From Apis mellifera (lineage: Eukaryota; Arthropoda; Insecta; Hymenoptera; Apidae), in contig NC_037645.1 of the NCBI RefSeq assembly GCF_003254395.2, positions 8,121,229-8,185,228 on the forward strand: 64,000 bases of DNA, given 5' to 3'. Position 1 is the stretch's first letter. Every line of letters starts with the position of its first letter. This document shows positions 1 through 11,450 of this stretch, one piece after another. Both the position numbers and the translations under genes were made by a program. Under the pieces are notes generated by a model. It had not been told where the DNA came from, made no database searches, and saw only the letters and a program-made list of their open reading frames with translations.

Positions 1-574
1 TTTTTTTATCCTCGATGTTAATTATTCACTTTGAGAAAAAGACACTTGCGTAGTATAAAATAATCAATGTTTAAAATGAAAGATTTCATTGCTCACAGAT
101 CAAGACGTATCTTTTTGCTAAATTTTCTCAATGTTAATAGATTAATTTTTCAACAAGAATTAATAAAAAAAAAAAAAGAAATCAAAGAAATCTACATACA
201 TTTAAACGTGAATAAACTTTCTATGTTCAGTATTAATTATAAAAAATACAAATTAGAGAAATCCACGTACAACCAAGGACTCGTAAAAATTTTCTACTTT
301 CAAGATTAATTATCCGCCAACGAGAGAGGAAAAACGCTTTCATTCGTGGACAAAAATTCTCATCGTATTTCAAGAAAACGCAAATTGAAGAGATCCACGT
401 ATAAAATTTTCAAGAATAATCCAAGAATAACAACTCCATCCATTCTATTTATCAATTATTTCAAGGAAAAACTAAACGAAATTTCATCAAATTTTCTACT
501 TTCAACCTTAACCTTGTCAACTTTAGATTAACTTGTCTCATTCTCATTAAATTTTCGATAAAATTCCCGAATCC
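1..574. other. AT-rich unique DNA with faint internal repetition
   Basis: No convincing gene. Two short frames (67-309 and 346-531) are lysine/asparagine-rich and look like chance frames in AT-rich DNA. Phrases such as TTAATTATCCG and TCCACGTA recur near 245, 300 and 390, and again near 1010 beyond the mitochondrial insertion. The insertion may therefore have landed inside an old degenerate repeat; this is inference. Confidence 0.5.
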
Positions 575-577
575 ATT

Positions 578-645
578 ATGTAATAAACTAAATAAAGCTA
601 ACAGGTTCATACCCTGTATATAAAAATACTACTTAAATTTATTTT
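578..645 (+). pseudogene. mitochondrial tRNA-Met remnant
   Basis: The anticodon stem is ACAGG (601-605) with CCTGT (613-617) around loop TTCATAC, anticodon CAT at 608-610. A D-arm-like stretch (586-600) resembles the insect AGCT...AGCT stem with one mismatch. Acceptor ends are not well defined. It is expected to be inert in the nucleus. Confidence 0.8.
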
Positions 646-705
646 AGTGTCTAAGCACATAAAATTTTGAATTTTATAGTATTAATTAAATTAATAAATT
701 GGATA
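643..705 (+). pseudogene. mitochondrial tRNA-Gln remnant
   Basis: The D stem GTGT/GCAC with loop CTAA is followed by anticodon stem TAAAA (660-664)/TTTTA (672-676) around loop TTTTGAA, anticodon TTG at 667-669. It lies on the same strand as tRNA-Met, as in Apis and unlike the ancestral insect arrangement. Confidence 0.8.
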
Positions 706-765
706 TTAGTTAATAATAATATTTAAATCGCATTTTCAAAATTAATATAACATTATATCTAAATA
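700..765 (+). pseudogene. mitochondrial tRNA-Ala remnant, anticodon mutated
   Basis: The loop ATCGCAT (727-733) differs from the expected ATTGCAT by one base, changing anticodon TGC to CGC. The flanking 5-bp stem has two mismatches. The call depends on its position between Gln and Ile; alone it would be weak. Confidence 0.6.
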
Positions 766-832
766 AAGTGATATGTCTGACAAAAGAAATATTTTGATAA
801 AATATTCACGTATACTATTACTTATTTTCTTT
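763..832 (+). pseudogene. mitochondrial tRNA-Ile remnant
   Basis: A TGATATGTCTGACAAAAG stretch resembles the insect tRNA-Ile D-arm region (TGCCTGATAAAAG). It precedes a perfect anticodon stem ATATT (789-793)/AATAT (801-805) around loop TTGATAA, anticodon GAT at 796-798. ND2 would follow in Apis mitochondria; I could not recognise its start after 835. Confidence 0.8.
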
Positions 833-835
833 ATA

Positions 836-1000
836 AATTTTAAATTTATTTAAAAAACCACTTATTTATCTTTTACCTACAATCTTTGCATTGATAATGA
901 ATTCGAATAATATCTTTGTTCAATGAATACTCTTTGATACTATTATTAGAATTAGATTATCCACCATCGTCATCCTAAAAATTCAAAGAAACCCACGACT
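836..1000. other. AT-rich DNA after the tRNA NUMT
   Basis: This could contain a decayed ND2 start or nuclear flank. No readable protein similarity was found. Confidence 0.3.
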
Positions 1001-1500
1001 TTCCACTTTTAATTATCCGAAACGAGGAGCAATCGTTTCTCTCATCCTCGTCAAATTTTTCCTTAATAAGGATGTCTCTAAATTCGCGTCCAATGATATT
1101 CGACCATCTTCCATTCTATCCGTGGTGGACGCGTTCGGTTTCGGTTGTACGCACACACATACACGGCTCGAAGGAGGAGGGATGCAGATGAGATTGGTAT
1201 CTCGATGCGCGTAATCGTTGGATCTCCGGGAGCAGGACAATACCGGGTGTTCTCCAGTGTTCGGGAACACTCAAAACATCGCGCGACAATGGCGCAGAAT
1301 GGGCGACAGCTGCCTGACACGCTGCTCTCCCGCGAGCCTCTCTCTCTCTCTCTCTCTCTATCTATCCATCCATCCATCCATCCGTCTTTCTCTCTTCCTC
1401 CGTTGGCGCTCGACGGGACAAAGTGAAAGAAGAGTTCATTGTTGGACGAGCGAAGTTTTGATGGAAAATTTTTCCGAATGTATACACGCGATGGGAATTT
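1001..1500. other. CpG-rich unique island with CT/ATCC microsatellite
   Basis: GC and CpG content is much higher than in the flanks. It contains (CT)n at about 1338-1359 running into (ATCC)n at about 1361-1383. Overlapping short frames on both strands have biased composition and no recognisable domain. It could be regulatory DNA. Confidence 0.5.
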
Positions 1501-1502
1501 TT

Positions 1503-3115
1503 AATCAGGCTGTTTCAAAGTATCTGTGACGTTTATTTATTTATTATTGTACTTCACTGGATGATATTTTCGATTATTTCTCTTTATTATTAAATTTTGA
1601 GCCTCGTGAATAATTTGTAATTTGGATAACGTTATTCAAAATTTTTAATAAGGCTGTTTCAGAGTATCTGTAACGTTTATTTATTTATTCACTGGATGAT
1701 ATTTTCGATTATTTCTCTTTATTATTAAATTTTGAGCCTCGTGAATAATTTGTAATTTGGATTATTCAAAACGTTATTCAAAACTTTTAATGAGGCTGTT
1801 TCAGAGTATCTGTAACGTTTATTTATTTATTGTATTTCACTGAATGATATTTTCGATTATTTCTCTTTATTATTAAATTTTGAGTCTCGTGAATAATTTG
1901 TAATTTGGATAACGTTATTCAAAATTTTTAACGAGGCTGTTTCAGAATATCTGTTTATTTATTTATTTATTATTGTACTTCACTGGATGATATTTTCGAT
2001 TATTTCTCTTTATTCGATGTTATTAGATTTTGAGACTCGTGAATAATTTGTAATTTGGATAACGTTATTCAAAACTTTTAATGAGGCTGTTTCAGAGCCT
2101 CTTATCTGTAACGTTTATTTATTTATTGTACTTCACTGGATGATATTTTTAATTATTTTTCTTTATTCGATGTTATTAGATTTGAGACTCGTGTTGAATA
2201 ATTTGGGGATCTCTCCATTCTATAAAAATATCCTTCTTCCAAGAAAATCAAGCTTGAACTCTTAAATCGAAAATTAATCCAAAATTATTTTCAATAATTC
2301 TCTAATGAGGCTGTTTCAGAGTATCTGTGACGTTTATTTATTTATTATTGTACTTCACTGGATGATATTTTCGATTATTTCTCTTTATTCGATGTTATTA
2401 GATTTTGAGACTCGTGAATAATTTGGAATTTGGATAACGTTATTCAAAATTTTTAATGAGGCTGTTTCAGAGTATCTGTAACGTTTATTTATTTATTGTA
2501 TGTTATTTATTTCACTGGATGATATTTTTAATTATTTCTCTTTATTCGATGTTATTAGATTTGAGACTCGTGTTGAATAATTTGGGTATCTCTCCATTCT
2601 ATAAAAATATCCTTCTTCCAAGAAAATCAAGCTTGGACTCTTAAATCGAAAATTAATCCAAAATTATTTTCAATAATTCTCTAATGAGGCTGTTTCAGAG
2701 TATCTGTAACGTTTATTTATTTATTATTGTACTTTACTGGATAATATTTTCGATTATTTCTCTTTATTCGATGTTATTAGATTCGAGACTCGTGTTGAGT
2801 AATTTGGGTATCTCTCCATTCTATAAAAATATCCTTCTTCCAAGAAAATCAAGCTTGGAATCCTAAATCGAAAATTAATCCAAAATTATTTTCAACCTCT
2901 AATGAGGCTGTTTCAGAGTATCTGTGACGTTTATTTATTTATTGTACTTCACTGGATGATATTTTCGATTATTTCTCTTTATTCGATGTTATTAGATTCG
3001 AGACTCGTGTTGAATAATTTGGGTATCTCTCCATTCTATAAAAATATCCTTCTTCCAAGAAAATCAAGCTTGGACTCTTAAATCGAAAATTAATCCAAAA
3101 TTATTTTCAACTTCT
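1503..3115. repeat. Minisatellite array, two interleaved unit types, about 9 copies
   Basis: The phrase AGGCTGTTTCAGAGTATCTG or a close variant starts units at about 1507, 1651, 1793, 1934, 2084, 2308, 2459, 2687 and 2905. Spacings are about 141-151 bp for a short form and about 218-228 bp for a long form. The long form gains a block with CCATTCTATAAAAATATCC and AAGAAAATCAAGCTTGGA before the next unit. Short frames inside it (2456-2644, 2684-2866) repeat each other because the units do, and are not genes. Confidence 0.95.
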
Positions 3116-3584
3116 TCCTTATCCTGGAACGAGGGGAAAAAAAAAATGTTTCGAAAAACCTTTCCAAGTGAAAGCGGGCTTTTCCATTCCCAACGGGGAA
3201 GGGGGAGGGGGAGGAGAAGCCGCCCTTCGCCCCTCCTCGGCCGTAAAAACCGAAAATCCGCAGATCGGCGATCGCCGATAAACGAAAATACAGCTGCGGT
3301 TTGCGGTCGCACAGTTGCACGCCGCGCCGTAGATTCTCGGCCCCGATTAACGACGGACGACGGCGGCTGCGTATTTTGACTATTAGGACACGGCCCCGTA
3401 ATTTGCCCGCCATTGTCGGGGCGACGAAAAATTCGCCGCGTCTTCCTCTCGCGCGAAGAATGCGAACACCTCTGCGGGAGGTGTCCCATCCTCCATGGAT
3501 CTCCCCCTCGAGAGGGGAGAGACTCGTTGTTCGCGGTTCTTGCTGCCTCTCCCCTCCGTTCGGGACCGTTGTCCACCCGATGGA
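3116..3584. other. CpG-rich unique island
   Basis: A sharply GC-rich segment lies between two AT-rich arrays. It has many CpG and CGG/CCG words and a purine tract near 3197-3215. Frames of 76-189 codons overlap on both strands, are arginine/serine/proline-rich and show no domain, so I read them as composition effects. Confidence 0.5.
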
Positions 3585-4602
3585 ATTGTGCGTTTTCTAC
3601 GTCAGTTATCGATTTGAGAATAGAATTTTTCATATATATATAATAGATCGAAATAATCCTTGCTTCTTAATTCGAAACTTTTTCTTAGAGAATCCTACGT
3701 CATTTTCTACATCAGTTATCGATCGTCTGAAGAGAATTTTTCATATATATAATAGATCGAAATAATCCTTTCTTAATTCGAAACTTTTTCTTAGAGAATC
3801 CTACGTCATTTTCTACATCAGTTATCGATCGTCTGAAGAGAATTTTTCATATATATAATAGATCGAAATAATCCTTTCTTAATTCGAAACTTTTTCTTAG
3901 AGAATCCTACGTCATTTTCTACATCAGTTATCGATCGTCTGAAGAGAATTTTTCATATATATAATAGATCGAAATAATCCTTTCTTAATTCGAAACTTTT
4001 TCTTAGAGAATCCTACGTCATTTTCTACGTCAGTTATCAATCGTTTGAAGAGAATTTTTCATATATATAATAGATCGAAATAATCTTTTCTTAATTCGAA
4101 ACTTTTTCTTAGAGAATCCGGTTAAGCACACAGGCCAATGGATCGAAATTGTGCGTTTCTTATATCAATTATCGATCATCTGAAAAGAATTTTTCATATA
4201 TATATAATAAATCAAAATAATCCTTTCTTTCCTCTCTTAATTCGAAACTTCTTCTTAGAGAATCTGGTTAAGCACACAGGTTCACCCAATAGAATTGTGC
4301 GTCGAATTTCTTACATTAGTTATCGATAGTCTAAAGAGAATTTTTCATGGATAATTATTTTTCTTTTTTTCCTTTCTTTTTCTTAGAGAATCCGGTTAAG
4401 CACACAGGTCCAGCCAGTAGAATTGTGCGTTTCCTATGTCAGTTATCGATCGTCTAAAGAGAATTTTTCATGGATAATTATTTTCCTTTTTTTCCTTTCT
4501 TTTTCTTAGAGAATCCGATTAAGCACACAGGTCCACCCAATGGAATTGTGCGTTTCCTACGTCAGTTATCGATCGTCTGAAGAAAATTTTTCACGGATAA
4601 TT

Positions 4603-4642
<40 letters not shown>

Positions 4643-5103
4643 GATCGAAATAATCCTTCCTTCTTAATTCTTAAACTTTTTCTTAGAGAATCCTATGTCA
4701 TTTCCTACGTCAATTATCGATCATCTGAAGAGAATTCTTCACGGATAATTATATATATATATATATATATATATTCTCTAAGAAAAAGAAAGGAAATGTT
4801 TCAAATTTATTATCTATATATATAATAAATCGAAATAATTCTTTCTTCCCTATTTTAATTAATTAAAATTTTTCTTTTTTTCCTTTCTTTTTCTTAGAGA
4901 ATTCGGTTAAGCACACAGGTCCACCCAATGGAATTGTGCGTTTCCTACGTCAATTATCGATCGTCTGAAGAGAATTTTTCATATATATATATAATAGATC
5001 AAAATAATCTTTGCTTCTTAATTCGAATTTTTTTCTTAGAGAATCCTATGTCATTTCCTACGTCAATTATCGATCGTCTGAAGAGAATTCTTCACGGATA
5101 ATT

Positions 5104-5169
<66 letters not shown>

Positions 5170-5428
5170 GATCGAAATAATCGTTCCTTCCCTCTCTTAA
5201 TTCGAAACTTTTTCTGAAAGAATCTGGTTAAGTACACAAGTCCATCCAATAGAATTGTGCGTCGAATTTTCTATATCAGTTATCGATCGTCTAAAGAGAA
5301 TTTTTCATGGATAATTATTTTCCTTTTTTTTCTTTCTTTTTCTTAGAGAATCCGGTTAAGCACACAGATCCACCCAATGGAATTATGCGTTTCTTACGTC
5401 AATTATTATCGATCGTCTGAAGAGAATT

Positions 5429-5484
<56 letters not shown>

Positions 5485-5560
5485 GATCGAAATAATCGTT
5501 CCTTCCCTCTCTTAATTCGAAACTTTTTCTTAAAGAATCTGGTTAAGCACACAGGTTTCT
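3585..5560. repeat. Large minisatellite array with embedded TA tracts, about 14 copies
   Basis: Units carry TTATCGATCGTCTGAAGAGA, then TTTTTCATATATATAATAGA and a CTTTTTCTTAGAGAATCC end. Units starting at 3721, 3827, 3933 and about 4039 are spaced exactly 106 bp and nearly identical. Later units are longer (about 120-240 bp) and include GGTTAAGCACACAGGTCCA. The 106-bp run looks like a recent local expansion. Confidence 0.95.
4609..5479. repeat. (TA)n tracts inside the array
   Basis: Long TA runs lie at about 4611-4637, 4751-4774, 5111-5166 and 5433-5479, all after the same array phrase. The TA slot therefore belongs to the unit and has expanded independently in different copies. The coordinates span all four tracts. 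Confidence 0.95.
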
Positions 5561-6487
5561 TTCTTTTCCTTCCTTTCCTTTTCTTCGAATATAATCGATA
5601 GGATGAGAGGAGACTGCAGGTCTCGTGCGTTTATGTGTTCGGTTACGTTGGGATAGGTTCTCGTCTCCCATGGGGGAGGAGGGCTGGTAGCCCGATGGTT
5701 GACCGTAGGTGGGCAACGCGACAATATCGGAGGGAGGGATGGGGGGAGAAGGTTGCAGGGGATCGTGGATCAATCTCGACACCTGGCAGCCAGACTGATT
5801 CTCCTCCACGGGCAAGTCACTCTGGTAATTTATTTTCACGGTCACCCACGCCCACGCGTCTTGGATATTTGGACCAGAGGAAGAGGCTGAGAGAAGAGAG
5901 GAAGGAAGAGGAAGAGGTATCTCTATTTAACAACCACTTTTCCCGCTTATTTGATCGCGGCTCGTGGATTAAATAAAAGATCGAACCCCTCCGTTATTCC
6001 GGCGATGGAGGGAAAGAAAGAAAGAAAGAAAAGGGGGGAGGAGGAGGAAAGGTGTGGCCGGACCGGTAGCCAAATCAGGCGAGCGTTTGTGTTTCGATCC
6101 GTCCGCGTTAAACATGGTTTCTTCTTCCCTCCTCTTCTCTCCCCTCTTGGGGATAACAGGATGTCCTTTGATTGCTCTCTTGTTGAACCAACGATCCAAG
6201 AATCTCTACGCGTATTAGCATTCTTTAACTGGAGGTTAAAATATCGATCGATCGATCGAATCTTTCAAGCGTTCGTCAAAAGAGAAATCGAAACGTGGAC
6301 GTGGTTTTTGTATATATATATGTTGGATTGTTGAACGTTTGTTCAGTCAATTTCATTCTAAACAGCTGTTATTATATCTTGAGAGCAATTTCGTGGTTAT
6401 TTGGTAAGAAAAATTCGTTCGATTCTATGTAATTTTGTTTTTCGCAGCTCGATGAAGAAACGTGTATCACATTCTCGTGATATTTCA
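5561..6487. other. CpG-rich island, then AT-rich unique flank
   Basis: GC-rich from about 5600 to 6130 with G-runs and CCACGCCCACGCG near 5850. A (GAAA)n run lies at about 6011-6033 and a short (GATC)n at 6244-6258. From 6330 the sequence turns AT-rich. Frames in it (for example 5635-5976) are biased and antisense-overlapped. No gene recognised. Confidence 0.5.
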
Positions 6488-7101
6488 CTTCTTTACCTGT
6501 AAAAAAGTGTGTAATTAACATTATATAAATATTATAATATTGTCGAGACTGGTTTTCAAACTAAAAAAAGACAAAACAAAGTGATTGAAACCTATAACAA
6601 AAATTCTTTTAAATTAAATTAAAACAACGGAGGTCGAGGACTTCTCACTTCACCTAAAAAAGTGTGTAATTAACAATATTACAATATTATCGAGACTGGT
6701 TTTCAAAAAAAGACGAAACAAAGTGATTGAAACCTATAACAATAATATATAAAAATTCTCGATGAAATTAAATGAAATTAAAAACGGAGGTCGAGGACTT
6801 CTCACTTTACCTAAAAAAGTATGTAATTAACAATATTATAATATTGTCGAGACTGGTTTTCAAACGAAAAAAAGACAAAACAAAGTGATTGAAAGAAATA
6901 ACAAAAATTCTTTTAAATTAAATTAAAACAACGGAAGTCGAGGACTTCTCACTTCACCTAAAAAACTATGTAATTAACAATATTACAATATTATCGAGAC
7001 TGGTTTTCAAAAAAAGACGAAACAAAGTGATGGAAACGTATAACAATAATATATAAAAATTCTCGATGAAATTAAATGAAATTAAAAACGGAGGTCGAGC
7101 A
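6488..7101. repeat. Dimeric higher-order repeat, 2 x about 307 bp
   Basis: Four monomers start at 6488, 6641, 6798 and 6945 (153, 157, 147 and 157 bp). All share GTCGAGACTGGTTTTCAAA-like cores and AACGGAGGTCGAGGACTT-like ends. Monomers 1 and 3 share an AAAAATTCTTTTAAATTAAA block, while 2 and 4 share AATAATATATAAAAATTCTC and AAATGAAATTAAAAACGG. The array therefore spread as an A-B dimer. Confidence 0.95.
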
Positions 7102-7930
7102 CTTCTCAGAGTCGGTTATTCTTGGCGCCCGAGAATACAACATACAAGAGACACGTATTAATTATAATTAATTATAATTGGACGACGAGATATATACATA
7201 CATCTCGAGGAATAATTTCACACGGCGGTGGTGCGTCTAATTAAAAGAGGAGGACAAAGCCTTCCTTCTTCTTCTTCTTCTTCTCGCTTTGTGCACCGTT
7301 TCCCTTGCTTGTCAAACAGGAAGAAGAGACTGCCTCCTCGCTTTGATCATCGTTGAGCGACGTGGAAAAAAAGAATATATATATATATATATTTCCTCGA
7401 AAAGCATGTAATAATAATAATAATAATAATAATAGGAGGAAAATTGAGGAATACCCTCGTGGCGAATGGAAAAAAGAAATACGCGAGTTGGAAGAAATGG
7501 AACGGAGGAGGAGGGAAAGCGAATGGAAGAGAAGGAGAGAGAAAAGCTGGTTTCCTATGACGGGGCATGAGCACATCGCGTCCCGTCGTCCTCGTCGTCT
7601 ATGCAGATACGCCGAGCTGATACGTTTCAAGCTCCCGGTCTAGCCCCCACAGATAGAAGCGATATTATTCAGCTAGCCTCCTCACTAATTCCATTCATTC
7701 GCTCGAAATGGAGACGCTGGGAGGGAAAAGAGAGGGAGAGAGGGAGAGGGAAGCAGTACCGGACCCTGGCATCGAGGAACGTGCCCTGGCACCCCTCGAA
7801 TCTGCGTCGACGCACCACCCCCTTCTCTCTCTCTCTTCTTGTCTTCTTTATTATACTTTTTTTTTTTAGTTTTAGTTTTACTTATTATACTTATTATACT
7901 TTTAATTTTAGTTTTACTCTTAATCGTTTG
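7102..7930. other. Mixed unique DNA with several microsatellites
   Basis: It holds (CTT)n about 7264-7284, (TA)n about 7376-7391, (TAA)n about 7408-7434, purine-rich GAGAGGGAGAGGG near 7730 and T-rich ACTTATTATACTTATTATAC near 7880. Frames here are low-complexity products. No gene recognised. Confidence 0.5.
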
Positions 7931-8066
7931 GATACGTTTATTATTCCTTGGTGAAGCATGGATTAAGAATTCTTTTCGATCGAAAGGTTGCCTGCTGCAA
8001 TTTTTTCTCTTTCACGTCTGTCAGATTTTTCTGTTAGTGAAATATTTTGCATTTTTTTCTCTTTTT

Positions 8067-8416
8067 TTAATAGATTCGATCTTTTGTCCAATCTTGGATT
8101 ATGCAAGTCCTAATTTTATTTTTTTCTGATGAAATCTCTGTTGCATGAATTTTTATTGAACGAGTTGAAAATATGGCTGTTAATCTACTTAAAAAATGAG
8201 TAATGATGAAATAAATAATAAAGTTTTTGCTTTGGAAGGTGGAAATAACTGTTGTAAAGGAATGTCATTATCATTGTTAATAATCTGTAGAGTTTATTTA
8301 TTACTTTTATTACTTCTTTCTTTGCCAAATTCGTCTTCTGAATCATCACTACCTGGTGCTATATCTCGTACATTGATTCTAACAGCATCCTTATCTTCTC
8401 CACGAAACATCGACAT
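8067..8416 (-). pseudogene. Degenerate protein-like stretch, family unknown
   Basis: On the minus strand a 40-codon frame opens at ATG 8416-8414 and ends at TAA 8296-8294. Its product starts MSMFRGEDKDAVRINVRD and has an acidic patch SDDSEDE and a basic tail. The same frame continues past the stop to 8189 with IINNDNDIPLQQLFPP. An overlapping frame then runs to a stop at 8069-8067 with TAIFSTRSIKIHATE and IIQDWTKDRIY. Composition is unlike the simple-sequence frames elsewhere: mixed hydrophobic and charged residues, no repeats. An acceptor-like GTGTGTACAG lies just before the first ATG. It could be a decayed transposase N-terminus, a retrocopy or a small real exon; I do not recognise the family. 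Confidence 0.35.
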
Positions 8417-8449
8417 CCCTGTACACACCTTTGAAATTTAAATTTTCAA

Positions 8450-9730
8450 TTGAGAACGGAATGCAATTAAGTTATATATATATTTCCATATTTTTTATAT
8501 ATTGATTACTTCCATAACATCTTCCAGTTCTATCTTTCGAACCGCCGTGCGACTCGCCTCTCGAGTGTTAACAATCGCACTAAATTTATTCATATTATTC
8601 CTTATAGATCGTATGATACATTATATGTAAATTATATTATATGTTATATATATTCCTACACTTTTCATATATTGATTACTTCCATTCTCTTTTCTATATT
8701 ATATAATTAAATATATAATTATTACCAATAACATATATATACAATCTTTCGAATCGTCTCTAAATTTATTCATATTATTCCTTATAGATCATAAGTTATA
8801 TTTAAGTTATACTTTTTATATATTGATTACTTCCGTTCTCTTTTCTATCCTATATTATATAATTAAATAAATAATTATTACCTACTACATATATATACAA
8901 TCTTTCGAATCGTCTCTAAATTTATTCATATTATTCCTTATAAATCGTAAGTTATATTTAAGTTATACTTTTTATATATTGATTACTTCCATTCTTTTTT
9001 CTATCCTATATTATATAATTAAATAAATAATTATTATCAATAATATATATATATACAATTTTTCGAACCGTCTCTAAATTTATTCATATCATTTATTATT
9101 CTTTATAGATCATATGAATAAGTTATATTATATGTAATATATATATTTCTACACTTTTTATATATTAATTACTTCCATTCTTTTTTCTATCCTATATTAT
9201 ATAATTAAATATAATAGCAATACATATATATGTACAATCTTTTCTTCCAGTTCACCTATCTTTCGAACCGTCTCTAAATTTATTCATATCATTTATTCAT
9301 ATTATTCCTTATAAATCGTAGATGACATAAGTTATATTTAAGTTATACTTTTTATATATTGATTACTTCCATTCTCTTTTCTATCCTATATTATATAATT
9401 AAATATATAATTATTACCAATATATATATATATACAATCTTTTCTTCCAGTTCGCCTACGACGACTCTAAATTTATTTGTATTATTCCTTATAAATCGTA
9501 TGATGTAAGCTATATTATAAATATTTCTACACTTATATATAATTAAACGCAATATTGTTATTATCAATAACATATATATACAATCTTTTCATTTCTCGAA
9601 CGTTGACAGCCGCACTCTAAGTTTATCGACTCTAAATTTATTCATATTATTTTCTTCCATACATTTTTATATATTATACATTTAAACAATATACATTTAT
9701 TTAATTTTACCTTATATATTATATATTTAT
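8450..9730. repeat. AT-rich minisatellite array, about 7 copies
   Basis: The phrase CTAAATTTATTCATATTATT or a variant recurs near 8580, 8760, 8915, 9073, 9272, 9467 and 9630, spaced about 155-195 bp. Between copies lie TATATATTGATTACTTCCAT and ATATTATATAATTAAATA. The first copy follows a CpG-containing stretch (GAACCGCCGTGCGACTCGCC) that later units largely lack. Confidence 0.9.
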
Positions 9731-10140
9731 ATTTTTATTCCATCTAAAATTGAATAAATATATTTTAACACGTCGAATCGAATTCGATCATCGAATCTGA
9801 AAATGTGATCGAGTCGCGAAACGACTAGTTGGCCATCTCTGAGCAGATGCGAATTACACGGGCGGTGTTTGGGATTCGCCAAGGGGGAGGGGTATGTTCT
9901 CGCGTTACGTCCTTGCCACGTAACCCTCGTTAAGGGGTTTCTTAATGGGTACAAGCCACCATCCCCCTACGCTACGAGGAGGACTATCAACCGGCGACCA
10001 TCGGCCAACCTGCCGCCCTGCTAATCCCGCCGCTCTTCAATCTCGACTCTTACTCGTTTAATGCCTCGATCCTTCATCCTCCTCGCCTATCGTTGAAAAA
10101 AATCGAAACGATGGGTAGAAGGAATGGCTCGAAATGTGGA
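9731..10140. other. CpG-rich unique island
   Basis: Unique GC-rich DNA (about 9820-10080) without simple repeats, including CACGTAACCCTCGTTAAGGG and CTAATCCCGCCG (a TAATCC homeodomain-type word). The one frame (9727-9954 minus) has no recognisable domain. It could be a regulatory element; conservation would decide. Confidence 0.4.
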
Positions 10141-11450
10141 AGGTAATTGCAATTGTTGCAACGCTTTCGTTTCTTTTTTTCGTTGCAAATAAATTAACAT
10201 TGCGTCTTCGTTATTATAGAATTTGAAGCTCAGTGAAATTTCATTCGTGGTTTTATTATTATACGATTTTTCTTCACTTCAAATGTTTTGTAAATACGCG
10301 CAGTTGCGTTTAATCAAATGTATTCATTCAGCTAAACCCATTTTTATTTAATTGTGTATAGGATAAGAAAGGAAGATACTTGATGATATAAAGAATGTAA
10401 AGGATAGAAATATGTGGAAATTGGAAGACGAATATTCAAAGATATTTTAAAGAAATGGATGTCGAGGAGAGAATGTTATAAATAAATAATTATATAATAT
10501 AAATAATTATTGTTATATAATTAATTATTGTTATATAATTTATTATTATATTATTAATTATTATAATAATTATATATTATTGTTATAATAATTAATAAAT
10601 AAATAATTATTGTTTGCTTTGTATGGGATGTAAGATTATTAGATATGGGTCTATGAAGTGTAATAATTTAACAAACTAATAATAAAATGAAAAGAGGATC
10701 GTAATTATTGCGTATCGATCATTGAAAGGAATAAAAAAATTGGCAAAAGTGAAGAAATGATGCAAGATTAAAATTAATCCATAAATATGAATGGCTTAAT
10801 TTTAGAAAGAAAGTTTCTTATCCCGTTTTATAATGTATAAAAAAAATCATTGAAAAGTCATTATATCTAACCTGATTTACGAAAATAGAAAAAACTATTT
10901 AAATTAAAATAGATATTAAATTGATAAATTTACACAATATTTCTCAATTATTGAAACTATTTATCGTCTTATCAGTTATCTTTGCTCGATCTGTAAACAT
11001 CGAAACGATTATTTTATTTATATATTTGAAAATTAATCTTGTCCAATTAATACACTTTGATTCGATCTAATTTAAAGCATCGAAAAATCTGTGTAAATAT
11101 TTTAATTGAGAAAAGAAGAAAAGGAAGAGTAATACAGAAAAACAATCGAACCCTTAAAATCGAATATCGAGAAATCTATCGCAAGATAAGAAAACGAGCA
11201 TCACAGAAGAGAGAGAGATGCAAAGAAGACGACAGAAGGAGTACAGGAAACGGTTGGTATGACGTAATTGGCCGATCAGCCAAGTTGAAACAACGTAGCG
11301 GTCTAATAACAGGGGAGGGAATGAATGCGCCGCGTCATCATCAGCGGAGCAAGAAGGTCACACTTAATGTATTCAGATTTCCGTGGATGGGCGTTTATCG
11401 AGGCAAAGTGCTGGGCGTCCACTTCTTGAAATCTCTTCCTCCTCCATCCC
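10141..11450. other. AT-rich unique DNA with a TTATAA-type low-complexity patch
   Basis: Mostly unique AT-rich DNA. Positions 10480-10612 are low-complexity ATTATTGTTATATAATTAAT-type sequence. A 144-codon frame at 11057-11491 is lysine/arginine/isoleucine-rich and runs into the next repeat array, so I do not call it a gene. Confidence 0.45.

Larger units (their letters stand above)
575..835 (+). pseudogene. NUMT: mitochondrial tRNA-Met, -Gln, -Ala, -Ile cluster
   Basis: Four successive tRNA-like units lie on the plus strand with anticodon arms in the order Met (CAT), Gln (TTG), Ala (damaged TGC) and Ile (GAT). Three anticodon stems are perfect 5-bp helices around 7-nt loops. The Ala stem is broken and its anticodon reads CGC, so the copy is degenerate and not functional mitochondrial DNA. 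The order M-Q-A-I on one strand is what I recall for Apis mitochondrial genomes, between the control region and ND2; most insects have I-Q-M with Gln on the other strand. The flanks are nuclear in character (CpG island from about 1000, tandem arrays beyond). Outer limits are estimated to within about 50 bp. Confidence 0.85.

Noticed and set aside
836..1000. ND2 continuation after tRNA-Ile
   Set aside because: No readable mitochondrial-code frame resembling ND2 could be followed.
1503..3115. Regular repeats resembling a CRISPR array
   Set aside because: Units are 140-228 bp with no constant short repeat and unique spacers, in a eukaryotic context with no cas genes.
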